From positions 51,991 through 115,990 of IMG/VR virus record IMGVR_UViG_3300026512_000005: a stretch of DNA of 64,000 nucleotides; one strand, 5' to 3'. Positions 53,335 through 62,129 of this stretch are shown in pieces (position 1 is the first letter of the stretch; every line of letters starts with the position of its first letter). The position numbers and the translations under genes are program-made. The DNA comes from a virus. The notes under the pieces are model-generated. The model saw only the letters and a list, made by a program, of their open reading frames with translations. It had not been told where the DNA came from and did no database searches.

Positions 53335-56300
53335 ATGATTACTATACAGGAATATTTGAAGGCTACAATTACATTTGTAAATAGTCTTATAATTAAAATA
53401 GATGAAATACACATACATCAAAACTATCATACATATGTTAAATATGGGTTAACCCCACCATCTAGATCTGATAGTAAGTATTATCAGAATATTACAGGTA
53501 GTTTAAATAATAATGATTATCTATTCAAAATACCCACAACAAATCTGGATTTTAATAGAAAAAATCTTAGGAGTGTACCCAGTATACATAATAAGTATTT
53601 AAAGTTTGATAACGATTTTAATAAACTATGTAGTGAAAAGGTGGGTATGTCGGATTACATACGTGGTTGTCTTATTGATATAACCATGGACGAAATTATA
53701 GAATTAGATAATTATAAAGTTATACACCACAACAAAAGTTTCTTGACTGATAATGAATTGGCTATTATACCAAAAATAGAATCATATGTAAAGAACTATA
53801 TGACAACCTATAATAATAACAAGATGATGATTGATGAGTTATTCCTACCAGGACAATTAAGTGTTTTATTCAATGGTATGGTTTTATATATATTATCGGT
53901 GAAATTTGGTAATATCCAAAGTAATCAAGTTGATATTTTTCACTTATCTCATAAGTTACAATCGTATAAGAATACGTATTCTAGTAGTAAGATTTTTAAT
54001 CTTCCAACAAATATATGGTTATATGGTAATGTAAATAGATTACGACATAACGTCGGTAAGAATTTTGTACTTGATGAGATATTAACTAATGTATACGATA
54101 AGAATCTATTTGGTATAGGTAACGTAGTTTATACAAATACTATACCAGAGATTATAGAAGATAATATTAATGATGCTAGTAAAGAATTTTATAAACATAT
54201 GTATAGTATGGAGTTAGACAGAAGTAATAAATCGTGTTATAATATAAATGACAAGTCATATACTGCTGATGTGTTAGAGGGGATTTTGCGTAATAATGAT
54301 TTAAAGATAAATCACACTGATGTAGTGGCGACAGATAAAACGTTAAGGAGCGCTGCAGATAAACATAGGACTGGAATGTTTCTATTAGATCAGCCAGAGA
54401 AAATAAGGACACATTTCTATAATACATTTATATTCCTACTAAGTAATATAATCCATTTATTTAAGGTTAATGACTATACGTTTACGTTAGATGTATTTAA
54501 TAGAAAGGATAATAAATTATATACTCTTACTACAAAAGATATTTTATATATCTTAATATACAGGGTATATAAGTTATATAATCTTGAAACGAATCATTTC
54601 ACTATACGGTGTAATGGTGTGTTTAAGACTGATTTTGATACTAAAGAGATTCTAAACAAAACTTTATATAAAGATAGATTAACTTCTTTACTGGACTATT
54701 TAACTAATAATGATTCTCTAACTGTAAATATTTTCAATTTAGAAACGTTGAACCTGTATCTAGAAACAATTCGTGAATTGGATACAAAGATACTTCTAAC
54801 AAAAAGTAATATAGTAGACAGTTTTGCAAGGACTGACGTACAAGTAATAGGTAGTAACCTATTCAACACTATAAAATATGACTTTGAACTTGAACATATT
54901 GAAACATACTTATCGGATATGAATCTTATCACGTTTACAGATGTCCACAGTATAAAACTTGAAACACTTCTTTTTAGATTAACGAATATAGAAATATCCG
55001 ATATAGCTAAGATACAAGATAAGTTTAAAAAAGCTATAAAGTTCTTTGATAATTTCACATCATATACTGTAGATTTAGTTACGGATAACGAGTTTTTAGA
55101 TAGTGATAATTTAATATCGTATGGACCAGATTTGAATATAGGTTATAAACCTATACTTAAAATAAATGATACACGTTATAAGTTATTAGAAGACTTTGAC
55201 TTTTATGTTGGGTTTAGTAATTACGTAGATGAGAATCTGGATGTTAATAATAAAGTGGATTACGTTTTAGCATACGATACAACACATTATGGCTTACCGT
55301 GTTTAGTATCCTCAACGTTGATTGAGGATTATGTTACCACAGATGTTTTCACTAAGAAACTTATGCCTAAAGATTATACTGTAAATATCGAGAATAAAAC
55401 TTTGGATACTGATAACGATATATTACATAGAGTCTCAGGTTTGGAAATGGGTTTAGATGTCATAGATACAGGTATTAAAATATCAGATATTGCTAGTGGT
55501 ACAGTTAATGAATATCAGACCACTGTTGAGTATAAAAGTTACAGGGGTATACCATATATCATTACCGACTTACAACTAGAAGATGATCATGATAATTTGT
55601 TACCTATACAGAATAGTAGTACTGATGTAAATTTAATTAAGGAAGTTTCAACAGCACGATTATTAAGTATTAAGCATACTGACGAATTAGATACAACACA
55701 TGCCACATATAGTAAAACCTTGACCTTACCTACTGAAAACTTTATAATAGGATTATCTGATAGAGTACTAGATAATGATAATGATATAAGGTTACGTAGG
55801 GATATGATACCAATTGTGGTATCCAGAATTGGGTCAGTAATGGACATAGTCGCTACGGACCTTTCGTTAATTGGTACAGGATGTAGTACTATGGTACATA
55901 AAGATAAAACTAAGACTAAACCGTATATAATACGAACAGCAGCTATAGAGGATATTAATACAAACCAGGAAGTTTTATATATGAATCCTGATGCTGAGAA
56001 TGTTGTTAGCGTAACTAATACTATAGGTAAATTAGATATTATGGGTAGTAAGACCATATTTAATACGCCCGAAACAATGGTTACCACTAATAGTATATTA
56101 CCTAAACAAATGACCGTAGATATTAAACAACATAAATTTATGGACGATAAGATGGGCATTAATAAGGAACATGATATAATTGAAATCTTAGATTTTAATA
56201 AGAAACTCAATATTGATGGTAAAAGCGATGACATAGTTTTAAGCAATAATATCACAGAAGTTTTTATGGGACTACCGTCGGCATTAAGCATTATAACTAA

Positions 56301-56856
56301 ACCAAGTAGTAATGTTTATTCCGACTCAGAAATGAATGTTATAGGATATAACGATGGGGTATTTAATACAATTAATACCAATAAACCAGTACCCATCCAT
56401 GGTAGTAAAGATGATGTATTATTATTAAGTACCCCCATAACTGAAACCTCTAATAACATACCATCTAACCAGATAAGTGTCAACACTACGATAACCAATG
56501 TAGTCGATAACGATATACGTGATATGAACTTTATAATACCTATGTATAAGGTAACGACTATTACAAAAGACTTTAGAGTATTTGGTAACATGAGTGTTAT
56601 ACTATCGTCGTTCTTAACAACAGTTAATAAAGCCGATTATCATATACACCCAGTTGTCAAGAATATGGTAGTCGGTAATATGCCAAGTGATGAAGAACAC
56701 ATTGACCATAAAGATAACTTACTATTGGATACCTCAATCATGAAAAAACCCGTCGTAAAAGATATTGATTTAATATCTGCGGATATGGATTTAGTAGATG
56801 TAGAAATTATAAACGATGAGATAGAAATGGATATAAATGTAGAAATAATTACTTAA
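53335..56856 (+). CDS. Very large structural protein with repeated C-terminal half (1173 aa)
   Basis: The start at 53335 (MITIQEYLKATITF) has GGAG 6 bases before it; an ATG at 53323 is part of that site. The N-terminal 550 residues are mixed, with HRTGMFLLDQPEKIRTHFY near 345. From about residue 690 to the end the chain shows degenerate 35-45 residue beta units, each with a hydrophobic strand and a Met/Ile-Asp turn (SVMDIVATDLSL, KLDIMGSKTIF, QMTVDIKQHKFM, EMNVIGYNDGVF). This looks like an elongated tail-associated or baseplate protein. No enzyme motif. The stop lies in a hairpin shared with the converging gene. Confidence 0.58.
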   Translation: MITIQEYLKATITFVNSLIIKIDEIHIHQNYHTYVKYGLTPPSRSDSKYYQNITGSLNNNDYLFKIPTTNLDFNRKNLRSVPSIHNKYLKFDNDFNKLCSEKVGMSDYIRGCLIDITMDEIIELDNYKVIHHNKSFLTDNELAIIPKIESYVKNYMTTYNNNKMMIDELFLPGQLSVLFNGMVLYILSVKFGNIQSNQVDIFHLSHKLQSYKNTYSSSKIFNLPTNIWLYGNVNRLRHNVGKNFVLDEILTNVYDKNLFGIGNVVYTNTIPEIIEDNINDASKEFYKHMYSMELDRSNKSCYNINDKSYTADVLEGILRNNDLKINHTDVVATDKTLRSAADKHRTGMFLLDQPEKIRTHFYNTFIFLLSNIIHLFKVNDYTFTLDVFNRKDNKLYTLTTKDILYILIYRVYKLYNLETNHFTIRCNGVFKTDFDTKEILNKTLYKDRLTSLLDYLTNNDSLTVNIFNLETLNLYLETIRELDTKILLTKSNIVDSFARTDVQVIGSNLFNTIKYDFELEHIETYLSDMNLITFTDVHSIKLETLLFRLTNIEISDIAKIQDKFKKAIKFFDNFTSYTVDLVTDNEFLDSDNLISYGPDLNIGYKPILKINDTRYKLLEDFDFYVGFSNYVDENLDVNNKVDYVLAYDTTHYGLPCLVSSTLIEDYVTTDVFTKKLMPKDYTVNIENKTLDTDNDILHRVSGLEMGLDVIDTGIKISDIASGTVNEYQTTVEYKSYRGIPYIITDLQLEDDHDNLLPIQNSSTDVNLIKEVSTARLLSIKHTDELDTTHATYSKTLTLPTENFIIGLSDRVLDNDNDIRLRRDMIPIVVSRIGSVMDIVATDLSLIGTGCSTMVHKDKTKTKPYIIRTAAIEDINTNQEVLYMNPDAENVVSVTNTIGKLDIMGSKTIFNTPETMVTTNSILPKQMTVDIKQHKFMDDKMGINKEHDIIEILDFNKKLNIDGKSDDIVLSNNITEVFMGLPSALSIITKPSSNVYSDSEMNVIGYNDGVFNTINTNKPVPIHGSKDDVLLLSTPITETSNNIPSNQISVNTTITNVVDNDIRDMNFIIPMYKVTTITKDFRVFGNMSVILSSFLTTVNKADYHIHPVVKNMVVGNMPSDEEHIDHKDNLLLDTSIMKKPVVKDIDLISADMDLVDVEIINDEIEMDINVEIIT

Positions 56857-56889
56857 CTATAACTACAAGGATAGTCCTTGTAGTTATAG
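56857..56889. terminator. Bidirectional stem-loop between convergent genes
   Basis: CTATAACTACAAGGA pairs perfectly with TCCTTGTAGTTATAG around TAG, between the 1173-residue (+) and 221-residue (-) genes. Confidence 0.6.
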
Positions 56890-57549
56890 GCTAAGTTTCA
56901 TGTGCATTCCAGCTAGATAAGCTTGTAAAGTTTTACTAGTTCGAGTCTGTTCACCATATTGTTTTAGAACATCTGGAGATACAGTACCATACTTTTTTAT
57001 ACTACCAATCATAATACTTGATCGTTGTAAGTCTGATCGATCTATCATGAGCTCTTCTACGGTATTTATTAAATTCTTATTCGTTAATAACTGTGCTTCT
57101 ACACCTGATATTTTACTGGACCTACTAACACCAGTGGGTTGTCCTGTAATAATATCATGATGCTTATTGTCCTCACTAACACTAACCCCTTTCTCAACAG
57201 TTTGCTTAGTACGACGGAACGGTAGTAGTAAAATAAGTTGTTTCTCTTTAGTTTCTACTTTGGGTAAACTCTTATCTACTTTACTATATGTGTGTTGAAA
57301 TAATGGATAATTATACTTCTTAGCTAGTCTTAGATTATTTTCAACAGTTATTTTATTTTTACTCATATCTGTTTCTACAAGTATCTGTAATATATCACCA
57401 TCGCGTAATCGTTCCATAAAGCTTGTAAAATCTTTATCGGACATTTTACTGAACATATCCTTATATAATTTAATAACCTTTTCATTACCAACGGTGATTT
57501 CAGTTATACGTTCTATAATAAAGTTTTCTTCTTTTTTGAATTTAGACAT
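56884..57549 (-). CDS. Hypothetical protein (221 aa)
   Basis: Starts MSKFKKEENFIIER shortly after the end of the 244-residue gene. Basic and helical, with ETKEKQLILLLPFRRTKQTVEK in the middle and MIDRSDLQRSSIMIGSIKKYG near the end. Last gene of the 60095-56884 - strand unit headed by the RecA-like ATPase, so a DNA recombination or repair accessory is possible by context. A hairpin (57552-57578) sits across its ribosome binding region. Confidence 0.64.
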   Translation of the reverse strand: MSKFKKEENFIIERITEITVGNEKVIKLYKDMFSKMSDKDFTSFMERLRDGDILQILVETDMSKNKITVENNLRLAKKYNYPLFQHTYSKVDKSLPKVETKEKQLILLLPFRRTKQTVEKGVSVSEDNKHHDIITGQPTGVSRSSKISGVEAQLLTNKNLINTVEELMIDRSDLQRSSIMIGSIKKYGTVSPDVLKQYGEQTRTSKTLQAYLAGMHMKLSL

Positions 57550-57551
57550 AG

Positions 57552-57578
57552 TTACATTCCTATACTAAAGGAATGTAA
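57552..57578 (-). terminator. Hairpin across a gene junction
   Basis: TTACATTCCT pairs with AGGAATGTAA around seven bases. It overlaps the stop codon of the 244-residue gene and the AGG ribosome binding bases of the 221-residue gene. It may be an attenuator or control translation of the latter rather than terminate. Confidence 0.42.
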
Positions 57579-58294
57579 ATATAATCTGTTTTATGTTCAC
57601 CAAATAAAGTTAACTGTTTACCAAATGCACTATAAGAAAAGATAGTAAACAATGTAGGAGAATCTTTATCCCAGCCTATATCTTTAGTGCTTATTTTTAA
57701 TACATCCAATGCGTTAGCACCAACACGTGTACTCATAGCACCATTAGTATGTTGTATATTCTTAAGTCTAGTATTCGTATTAAGTCCAGGAAAATCTAGT
57801 GATAATCTTGTTATCTTCTTACCCACTAAAGACTTCGGTTCAGTAGTTAACTTTTTAGCATATTGTTTAGGGATACTTATAGCATCACTATCTGCATTGT
57901 AACCAGTTACGTTAGAGTAGGTGGTAACCTTATTAGGTAACATTTCATTCTTCCACTTATCTGCTTCCAGTTCTTCTATACAACTTATGTTAAATATAAC
58001 TTTGTGCTCTTTATCATAATAGAAAGCATTGAGTATCCCATTTAAACTATAGGCACTACATATAAAAATAAGTTGTTCTTCATTAGTTGTTCTATTATTA
58101 ATAGTAACTTGTTTAGTTCTACTAAGTGTATTAGTTAATTTCTCAACAGTATGCTCTGTACTGGTTATAGTACTTTGTTTAACCACTTCATTAGTTAAAC
58201 TAAGAAATGGTAACATCCGTGTATTCTCTACTTCTATTTGTAGGTTATCACTCGTAGACTTTGTGCCATACAGTTCATATATTTCACTTTCCAT
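57560..58294 (-). CDS. Hypothetical protein (244 aa)
   Basis: Starts MESEIYELYGTKSTSDN after AGGAGTTATA. Mixed alpha/beta. A central section (LSLDFPGLNTNTRLKNIQ, TNGAMSTRVGANALDVLKI) and a beta-rich end (FTIFSYSAFGKQLTLFGEHKTD) are visible. No known domain. Nine bases separate it from the upstream 123-residue gene in the RecA-like ATPase unit. Confidence 0.64.
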   Translation of the reverse strand: MESEIYELYGTKSTSDNLQIEVENTRMLPFLSLTNEVVKQSTITSTEHTVEKLTNTLSRTKQVTINNRTTNEEQLIFICSAYSLNGILNAFYYDKEHKVIFNISCIEELEADKWKNEMLPNKVTTYSNVTGYNADSDAISIPKQYAKKLTTEPKSLVGKKITRLSLDFPGLNTNTRLKNIQHTNGAMSTRVGANALDVLKISTKDIGWDKDSPTLFTIFSYSAFGKQLTLFGEHKTDYIYIPLV

Positions 58295-58302
58295 TATAAC
58301 TC

Positions 58303-58674
58303 CTATATACTGTTATGTTCTTTAAGGAATGGTATAATACTACCAATCATAATATCTAACCAAACATCATCTTTTATCATAGAATTACATAAACTAATTG
58401 CATTAACTATTTTAATATCTGGTTGTGCGGCTTTTAATTCTAATAACGTACTTATTATATATCTCGTTATAATAAACTTTTGTATAGTAGATGATTTGGT
58501 CATCATACTTTTATCTATATTAACAATATTCGTACCAAACTTAATTACATCAATATCCTTATAAGTGTTGAGTACTAAATTAATAAAGGTAAAGAAAATC
58601 GTACCTTTATCACTATTTGCTTCATAACTCTCTTGATATAACTTTAACGTTTTATCGTTTATCTCTTTACTCAT
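58303..58674 (-). CDS. Hypothetical helical protein (123 aa)
   Basis: Starts MSKEINDKTLKLYQESY inside the last codons of the RecA-like ATPase gene (4-base overlap), so the two are translationally coupled. Entirely helical (KSSTIQKFIITRYIISTLLELK). It is the right size for a small ATPase partner or loader (inference). No motif recognised. Confidence 0.66.
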   Translation of the reverse strand: MSKEINDKTLKLYQESYEANSDKGTIFFTFINLVLNTYKDIDVIKFGTNIVNIDKSMMTKSSTIQKFIITRYIISTLLELKAAQPDIKIVNAISLCNSMIKDDVWLDIMIGSIIPFLKEHNSI

Positions 58675-60095
58675 TTTTTATCCTCCATTTGTTTTTTCAT
58701 TTCTTTAACCCAGTACATTTGTTTACCAGTAGTCGCTATTTGCAAAATATCTAATATACTACATGGTTTTAAATCTACATCATATTGTTTAGGAGTATAC
58801 CAAGAACGTGTATGTTCTAAAATATAATCCCAACTATAACCTGCTTCTATAACCTTATTATAGAGTTCTTCTGGTTCTATATAAAATCTAGAATACTGTC
58901 GCATAAATGTTTTCATTTGTAATAACTCAGATATTATATTAATCGCTCTTCGTAGTTTAGCATCAGTATCTATTTTACTACGAACAGTGGTTCTGGATAG
59001 TTTAATATCTGGATAAATAGCGATACTATAACTTCTATCGTTACCAACTAAACCGAACTTATTCGTTTTAATATGGTGGAACTCAGTTAGTGTCGGTAAT
59101 ACACCCTCCACCTGACTTATAACCAGTTCCAGTATATATCCACTAGGTCCTGTTTTATTACGCAATTGTTTAAGTTTAACTAGATTTAAATCTGTAGCAT
59201 TATCTTCTTTATCTAGTGGATACTCAGGCATCTTAGTAGTAGGATTTTTAAGTATAGTAGAACTAAAAGCGTGATACATATGTGTAGACAGGAAATATAT
59301 TTTACCAGCTATACCCTTTATTTTCTGACCAGTTCTCATATGTTGTAACGATTTAGTAGGTTGTGGTGCAAAGGGACCACTAGCCATATTTATTTCATCA
59401 CCAACATGTGCTGTTAATAAAAAACTAGTATTAGTACTGTTTGCTAATCTAGGTAAATCTTTTATGATTTTAGTTTTGAATAATCCTTCATGCATAAAGA
59501 TGGTATTAGAATCTTGTATCTTCCCATCACTAACTATTTCAGCACCTTTTCCAGATTCCAATTCACTAAAACTATCTATCTCTATAAAGCTTGGTTTCTT
59601 ATTAACTAAATCACCATTGGTTAATCTGTTTATGTAACCGTCATATTTTAGAACATTTTTCTTATCTTTGAGTTTATTAAGTACATTCTCATGTACTTTA
59701 GTTATCCATTTTTCGGCTGTCATTTCACTCTTTGAAATAACACTCCAAATGTTATCATCGTATAATGGTTCGTCCACCATATATTCTAGTTTAGATGTTA
59801 ACTTATTAAGTCGTTCTAGATTAAATATCATATTATCTTCAGTATCATATGTATGTAAGGGCACTTCACCTATACTGTTCTTTAATCTGTTAGCGGACTG
59901 TAACATAAAATAATGACTTATTGTAGACTTAAACATATTACCAGTACCAACCATTCCAGTAACACTAGCAAGTCCACCATTAAGTATCATTTCTCCCTTT
60001 TTACCAGTTATGAAAGTACCAGTTGGTATATCAAATAGTGCACCTATGTTTACTAGTGGTTTTATAGAAATTGGATTATCTGATTTTATATTCAT
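58671..60095 (-). CDS. RecA-superfamily ATPase with atypical P-loop (474 aa)
   Basis: Residues 47-58 read GMVGTGNMFKST, a Walker A variant with K56-S57-T58 (compare GxPNxxKS forms in phage RecA/DnaB-like ATPases). Then come PLHTYDTEDNM (a DTE element as in UvsX/DnaB cores), FIEIDSFSEL (Walker B-like) and SFLLTAHVGDEI (sensor-like). A later block is KIKGIAGKIYFLSTHMYHAFSS, and the C-terminal region is helical. It may be a recombinase, helicase or packaging-linked ATPase; the family cannot be settled by eye. The start follows AAGGAAAAAC. It heads a four-gene unit. Confidence 0.7.
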   Translation of the reverse strand: MNIKSDNPISIKPLVNIGALFDIPTGTFITGKKGEMILNGGLASVTGMVGTGNMFKSTISHYFMLQSANRLKNSIGEVPLHTYDTEDNMIFNLERLNKLTSKLEYMVDEPLYDDNIWSVISKSEMTAEKWITKVHENVLNKLKDKKNVLKYDGYINRLTNGDLVNKKPSFIEIDSFSELESGKGAEIVSDGKIQDSNTIFMHEGLFKTKIIKDLPRLANSTNTSFLLTAHVGDEINMASGPFAPQPTKSLQHMRTGQKIKGIAGKIYFLSTHMYHAFSSTILKNPTTKMPEYPLDKEDNATDLNLVKLKQLRNKTGPSGYILELVISQVEGVLPTLTEFHHIKTNKFGLVGNDRSYSIAIYPDIKLSRTTVRSKIDTDAKLRRAINIISELLQMKTFMRQYSRFYIEPEELYNKVIEAGYSWDYILEHTRSWYTPKQYDVDLKPCSILDILQIATTGKQMYWVKEMKKQMEDKK

Positions 60096-60218
60096 TGTTT
60101 TTCCTTGTTATTGTATGTTATCAGTTTAAGTATCACGTGTTAAAAAACACAATATAAACGGCAGATATAGTGGTAACTATAGATGTTAAATTGATAAAAA
60201 TAAAATATAAGGATAGTT

Positions 60219-62033
60219 ATGTTATTTACAATACCTGCATGGCAAAATAGTGGAGAATTGAAACATGAAAAAACTACGTGGTATCTGACACGTGATAAAG
60301 ATGGTAAAGATGTTGAGTTAAAGGAAGTTGAAAGTAAAGATAATCTTTTGGCTTGGGACCCAGATGTTGTAATTCCAACTGGTGAAATATGGTATATAAA
60401 GGCTTTAAGACATCTTATAGATGCTGAAGGTAAGGTTATTAATAATCACCACTGGATAGGTCCTAAACCTGTGTTTAATGAAGAATCAAATATTAATGAT
60501 TACTTAGCACCTAAGTTCCATGTTAAGGAAACTTATCTTACCAAACTAGAGTATGTACCTGGCAAGGGTTTAGATTTATCTTTTATACCTTTCAGTGGTA
60601 ATATTGGATATATAGATACACTAGTGAGTATATCAGATATGGACGGTAATATTTTAACAAATGATTATATAAATCTAGAAGATAGTCTCAACTATACAGT
60701 TAGCTCTAAAGTTATAGATTTTAGCAAATACGATATGTTAAAAGTGACTGTTGTTAATAGTGGTAAACATTCGACAATATCTCCTGCATATATCGAAACT
60801 ATTCACTTAAAACGTACCTATTATAGTGTATCAGGCAATAAGAATGATTTAGATGTAAACACTGAAAATGTTCTAACACTTAATAGTAAAAACACAGTAC
60901 CCATAGATATAAAAGCTGCTACTATTAAGACACCTGATGATAAAGTTATTTGTAACTGTGACGTCCGTAAGAATGATATAATCTTACCTACGACATTAAG
61001 TTATAACAATACTTATAAGGTGTATTTTAGGATAGAATATCACGATGAGAATAATGAAGTACAGGCTACTGAAGATGCTGTCTTTATAACTACTCGTGCT
61101 AATATAGAGCGAGATACCATAATAGTTAATTATGAGTATGAAAATACGTTAACGCTGTTAGAAAAATACAGTGCAGACGCACCATTAGCTAATACAGTCA
61201 GTACTAATATACACTATAATACAGAAGAGATGTTTAATAATCTAGTAGTAATGATGGGTAGTGATGACAAAAATCTAGATACGTACATAATGGATGATGA
61301 AAGTCATATTTTCAATGTTGTTAAAAATGATTTATTTAAATTAGAAGATGACTTTACCTTTAGACTAATCACCAAAACAAAAGCTATTGTACAATACTCT
61401 AATAATAAAGACGATACTTTAATGATTAGTATCATTGATTATAATCCATATACAAATAAAGCTAAAATATTGAAAACAATTAATCTAGACATACTATCTA
61501 AGTATAACGATTTAATTAAGTTTGCTGAGGTTAGTGAAGACGTTTATATTTCTGGTGTTAATAAAAAAGATAGTAAAAATATCTTGGTATATAAAATAGA
61601 CTTTGATAAGAACGATATTGTTAAAGTAAATGACTATACCGCAGAGTATACAATTACTGACATAACGTTAGCTACGTATAAGGATTCTGGATTTATTATA
61701 AATCTTATAGGTAAAGAATTATATAGAATGGTGATTTACAATGCTAACGATAATGACTTTATATTAAGTCTAGCGATACCAAGTACATTTATAAATAAGA
61801 AATATTACAGTACTAGAATGAAAAATGGTAATATACTAAATATTATTTCTGATGTAGAAACTGATAAAATTGAAACGTTTGTTCTTAATCTTAAAGAACA
61901 CAAAGTTGAAATGAGAACATTGGAGATAGAGAGAACAGCTAAAGTTAACAGTTTAATCAAACTTAAAAATGGTAACTATATTTTAAGATTAAAATGTAGT
62001 GATGATAAGATACATACTTACCTTTATAACTAA
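60219..62033 (+). CDS. Fibre-like structural protein with beta-sandwich and propeller-like repeats (604 aa)
   Basis: Starts MLFTIPAWQNSGELKHEKTTW after AAGGATAGTT. Residues 1-300 resemble successive fibronectin-type or immunoglobulin-like beta domains (TTWYLTRDKDGKDVELK, LDVNTENVLTLNSKN, VYFRIEYHDENNE). From about 320, repeating units of four strands appear (NNLVVMMGSDDKNLDTYIMDD, DDTLMISIIDYNPYTNKAKI, SGFIINLIGKELYRMVIYN, NGNYILRLKCSDDK), which could be a beta-propeller. Probably a tail fibre or adhesion protein. Followed by an intrinsic terminator and then the tail sheath gene. Confidence 0.58.
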   Translation: MLFTIPAWQNSGELKHEKTTWYLTRDKDGKDVELKEVESKDNLLAWDPDVVIPTGEIWYIKALRHLIDAEGKVINNHHWIGPKPVFNEESNINDYLAPKFHVKETYLTKLEYVPGKGLDLSFIPFSGNIGYIDTLVSISDMDGNILTNDYINLEDSLNYTVSSKVIDFSKYDMLKVTVVNSGKHSTISPAYIETIHLKRTYYSVSGNKNDLDVNTENVLTLNSKNTVPIDIKAATIKTPDDKVICNCDVRKNDIILPTTLSYNNTYKVYFRIEYHDENNEVQATEDAVFITTRANIERDTIIVNYEYENTLTLLEKYSADAPLANTVSTNIHYNTEEMFNNLVVMMGSDDKNLDTYIMDDESHIFNVVKNDLFKLEDDFTFRLITKTKAIVQYSNNKDDTLMISIIDYNPYTNKAKILKTINLDILSKYNDLIKFAEVSEDVYISGVNKKDSKNILVYKIDFDKNDIVKVNDYTAEYTITDITLATYKDSGFIINLIGKELYRMVIYNANDNDFILSLAIPSTFINKKYYSTRMKNGNILNIISDVETDKIETFVLNLKEHKVEMRTLEIERTAKVNSLIKLKNGNYILRLKCSDDKIHTYLYN

Positions 62034-62041
62034 TTTTTTTT

Positions 62042-62078
62042 ATATGGATACCCAATAGGGTGTCTGTATATTTTTTTT
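62042..62078 (+). terminator. Intrinsic terminator before the tail sheath gene
   Basis: GATACCC pairs with GGGTGTC (one G-T pair) around AATA, followed six bases later by eight T. It ends the 604-residue fibre-like gene, so the sheath gene has its own promoter in 62079-62120. Confidence 0.7.
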
Positions 62079-62129
62079 AAGTTATCCTATGATATAAAAA
62101 ATCAAAAATAGAATAGAGAAGGATAGTCA

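Noticed and set aside
55587-56291. 234-codon open frame on the - strand inside the 1173-residue gene
   Set aside because: It is antisense to a well-supported gene, has a Leu/Ile/Ser-rich composition typical of a shadow frame and no ribosome binding site.
60136-60153. GTGTT/AACAC stem before the 604-residue gene as a terminator
   Set aside because: Only five pairs, in a divergent promoter region where no terminator is needed.
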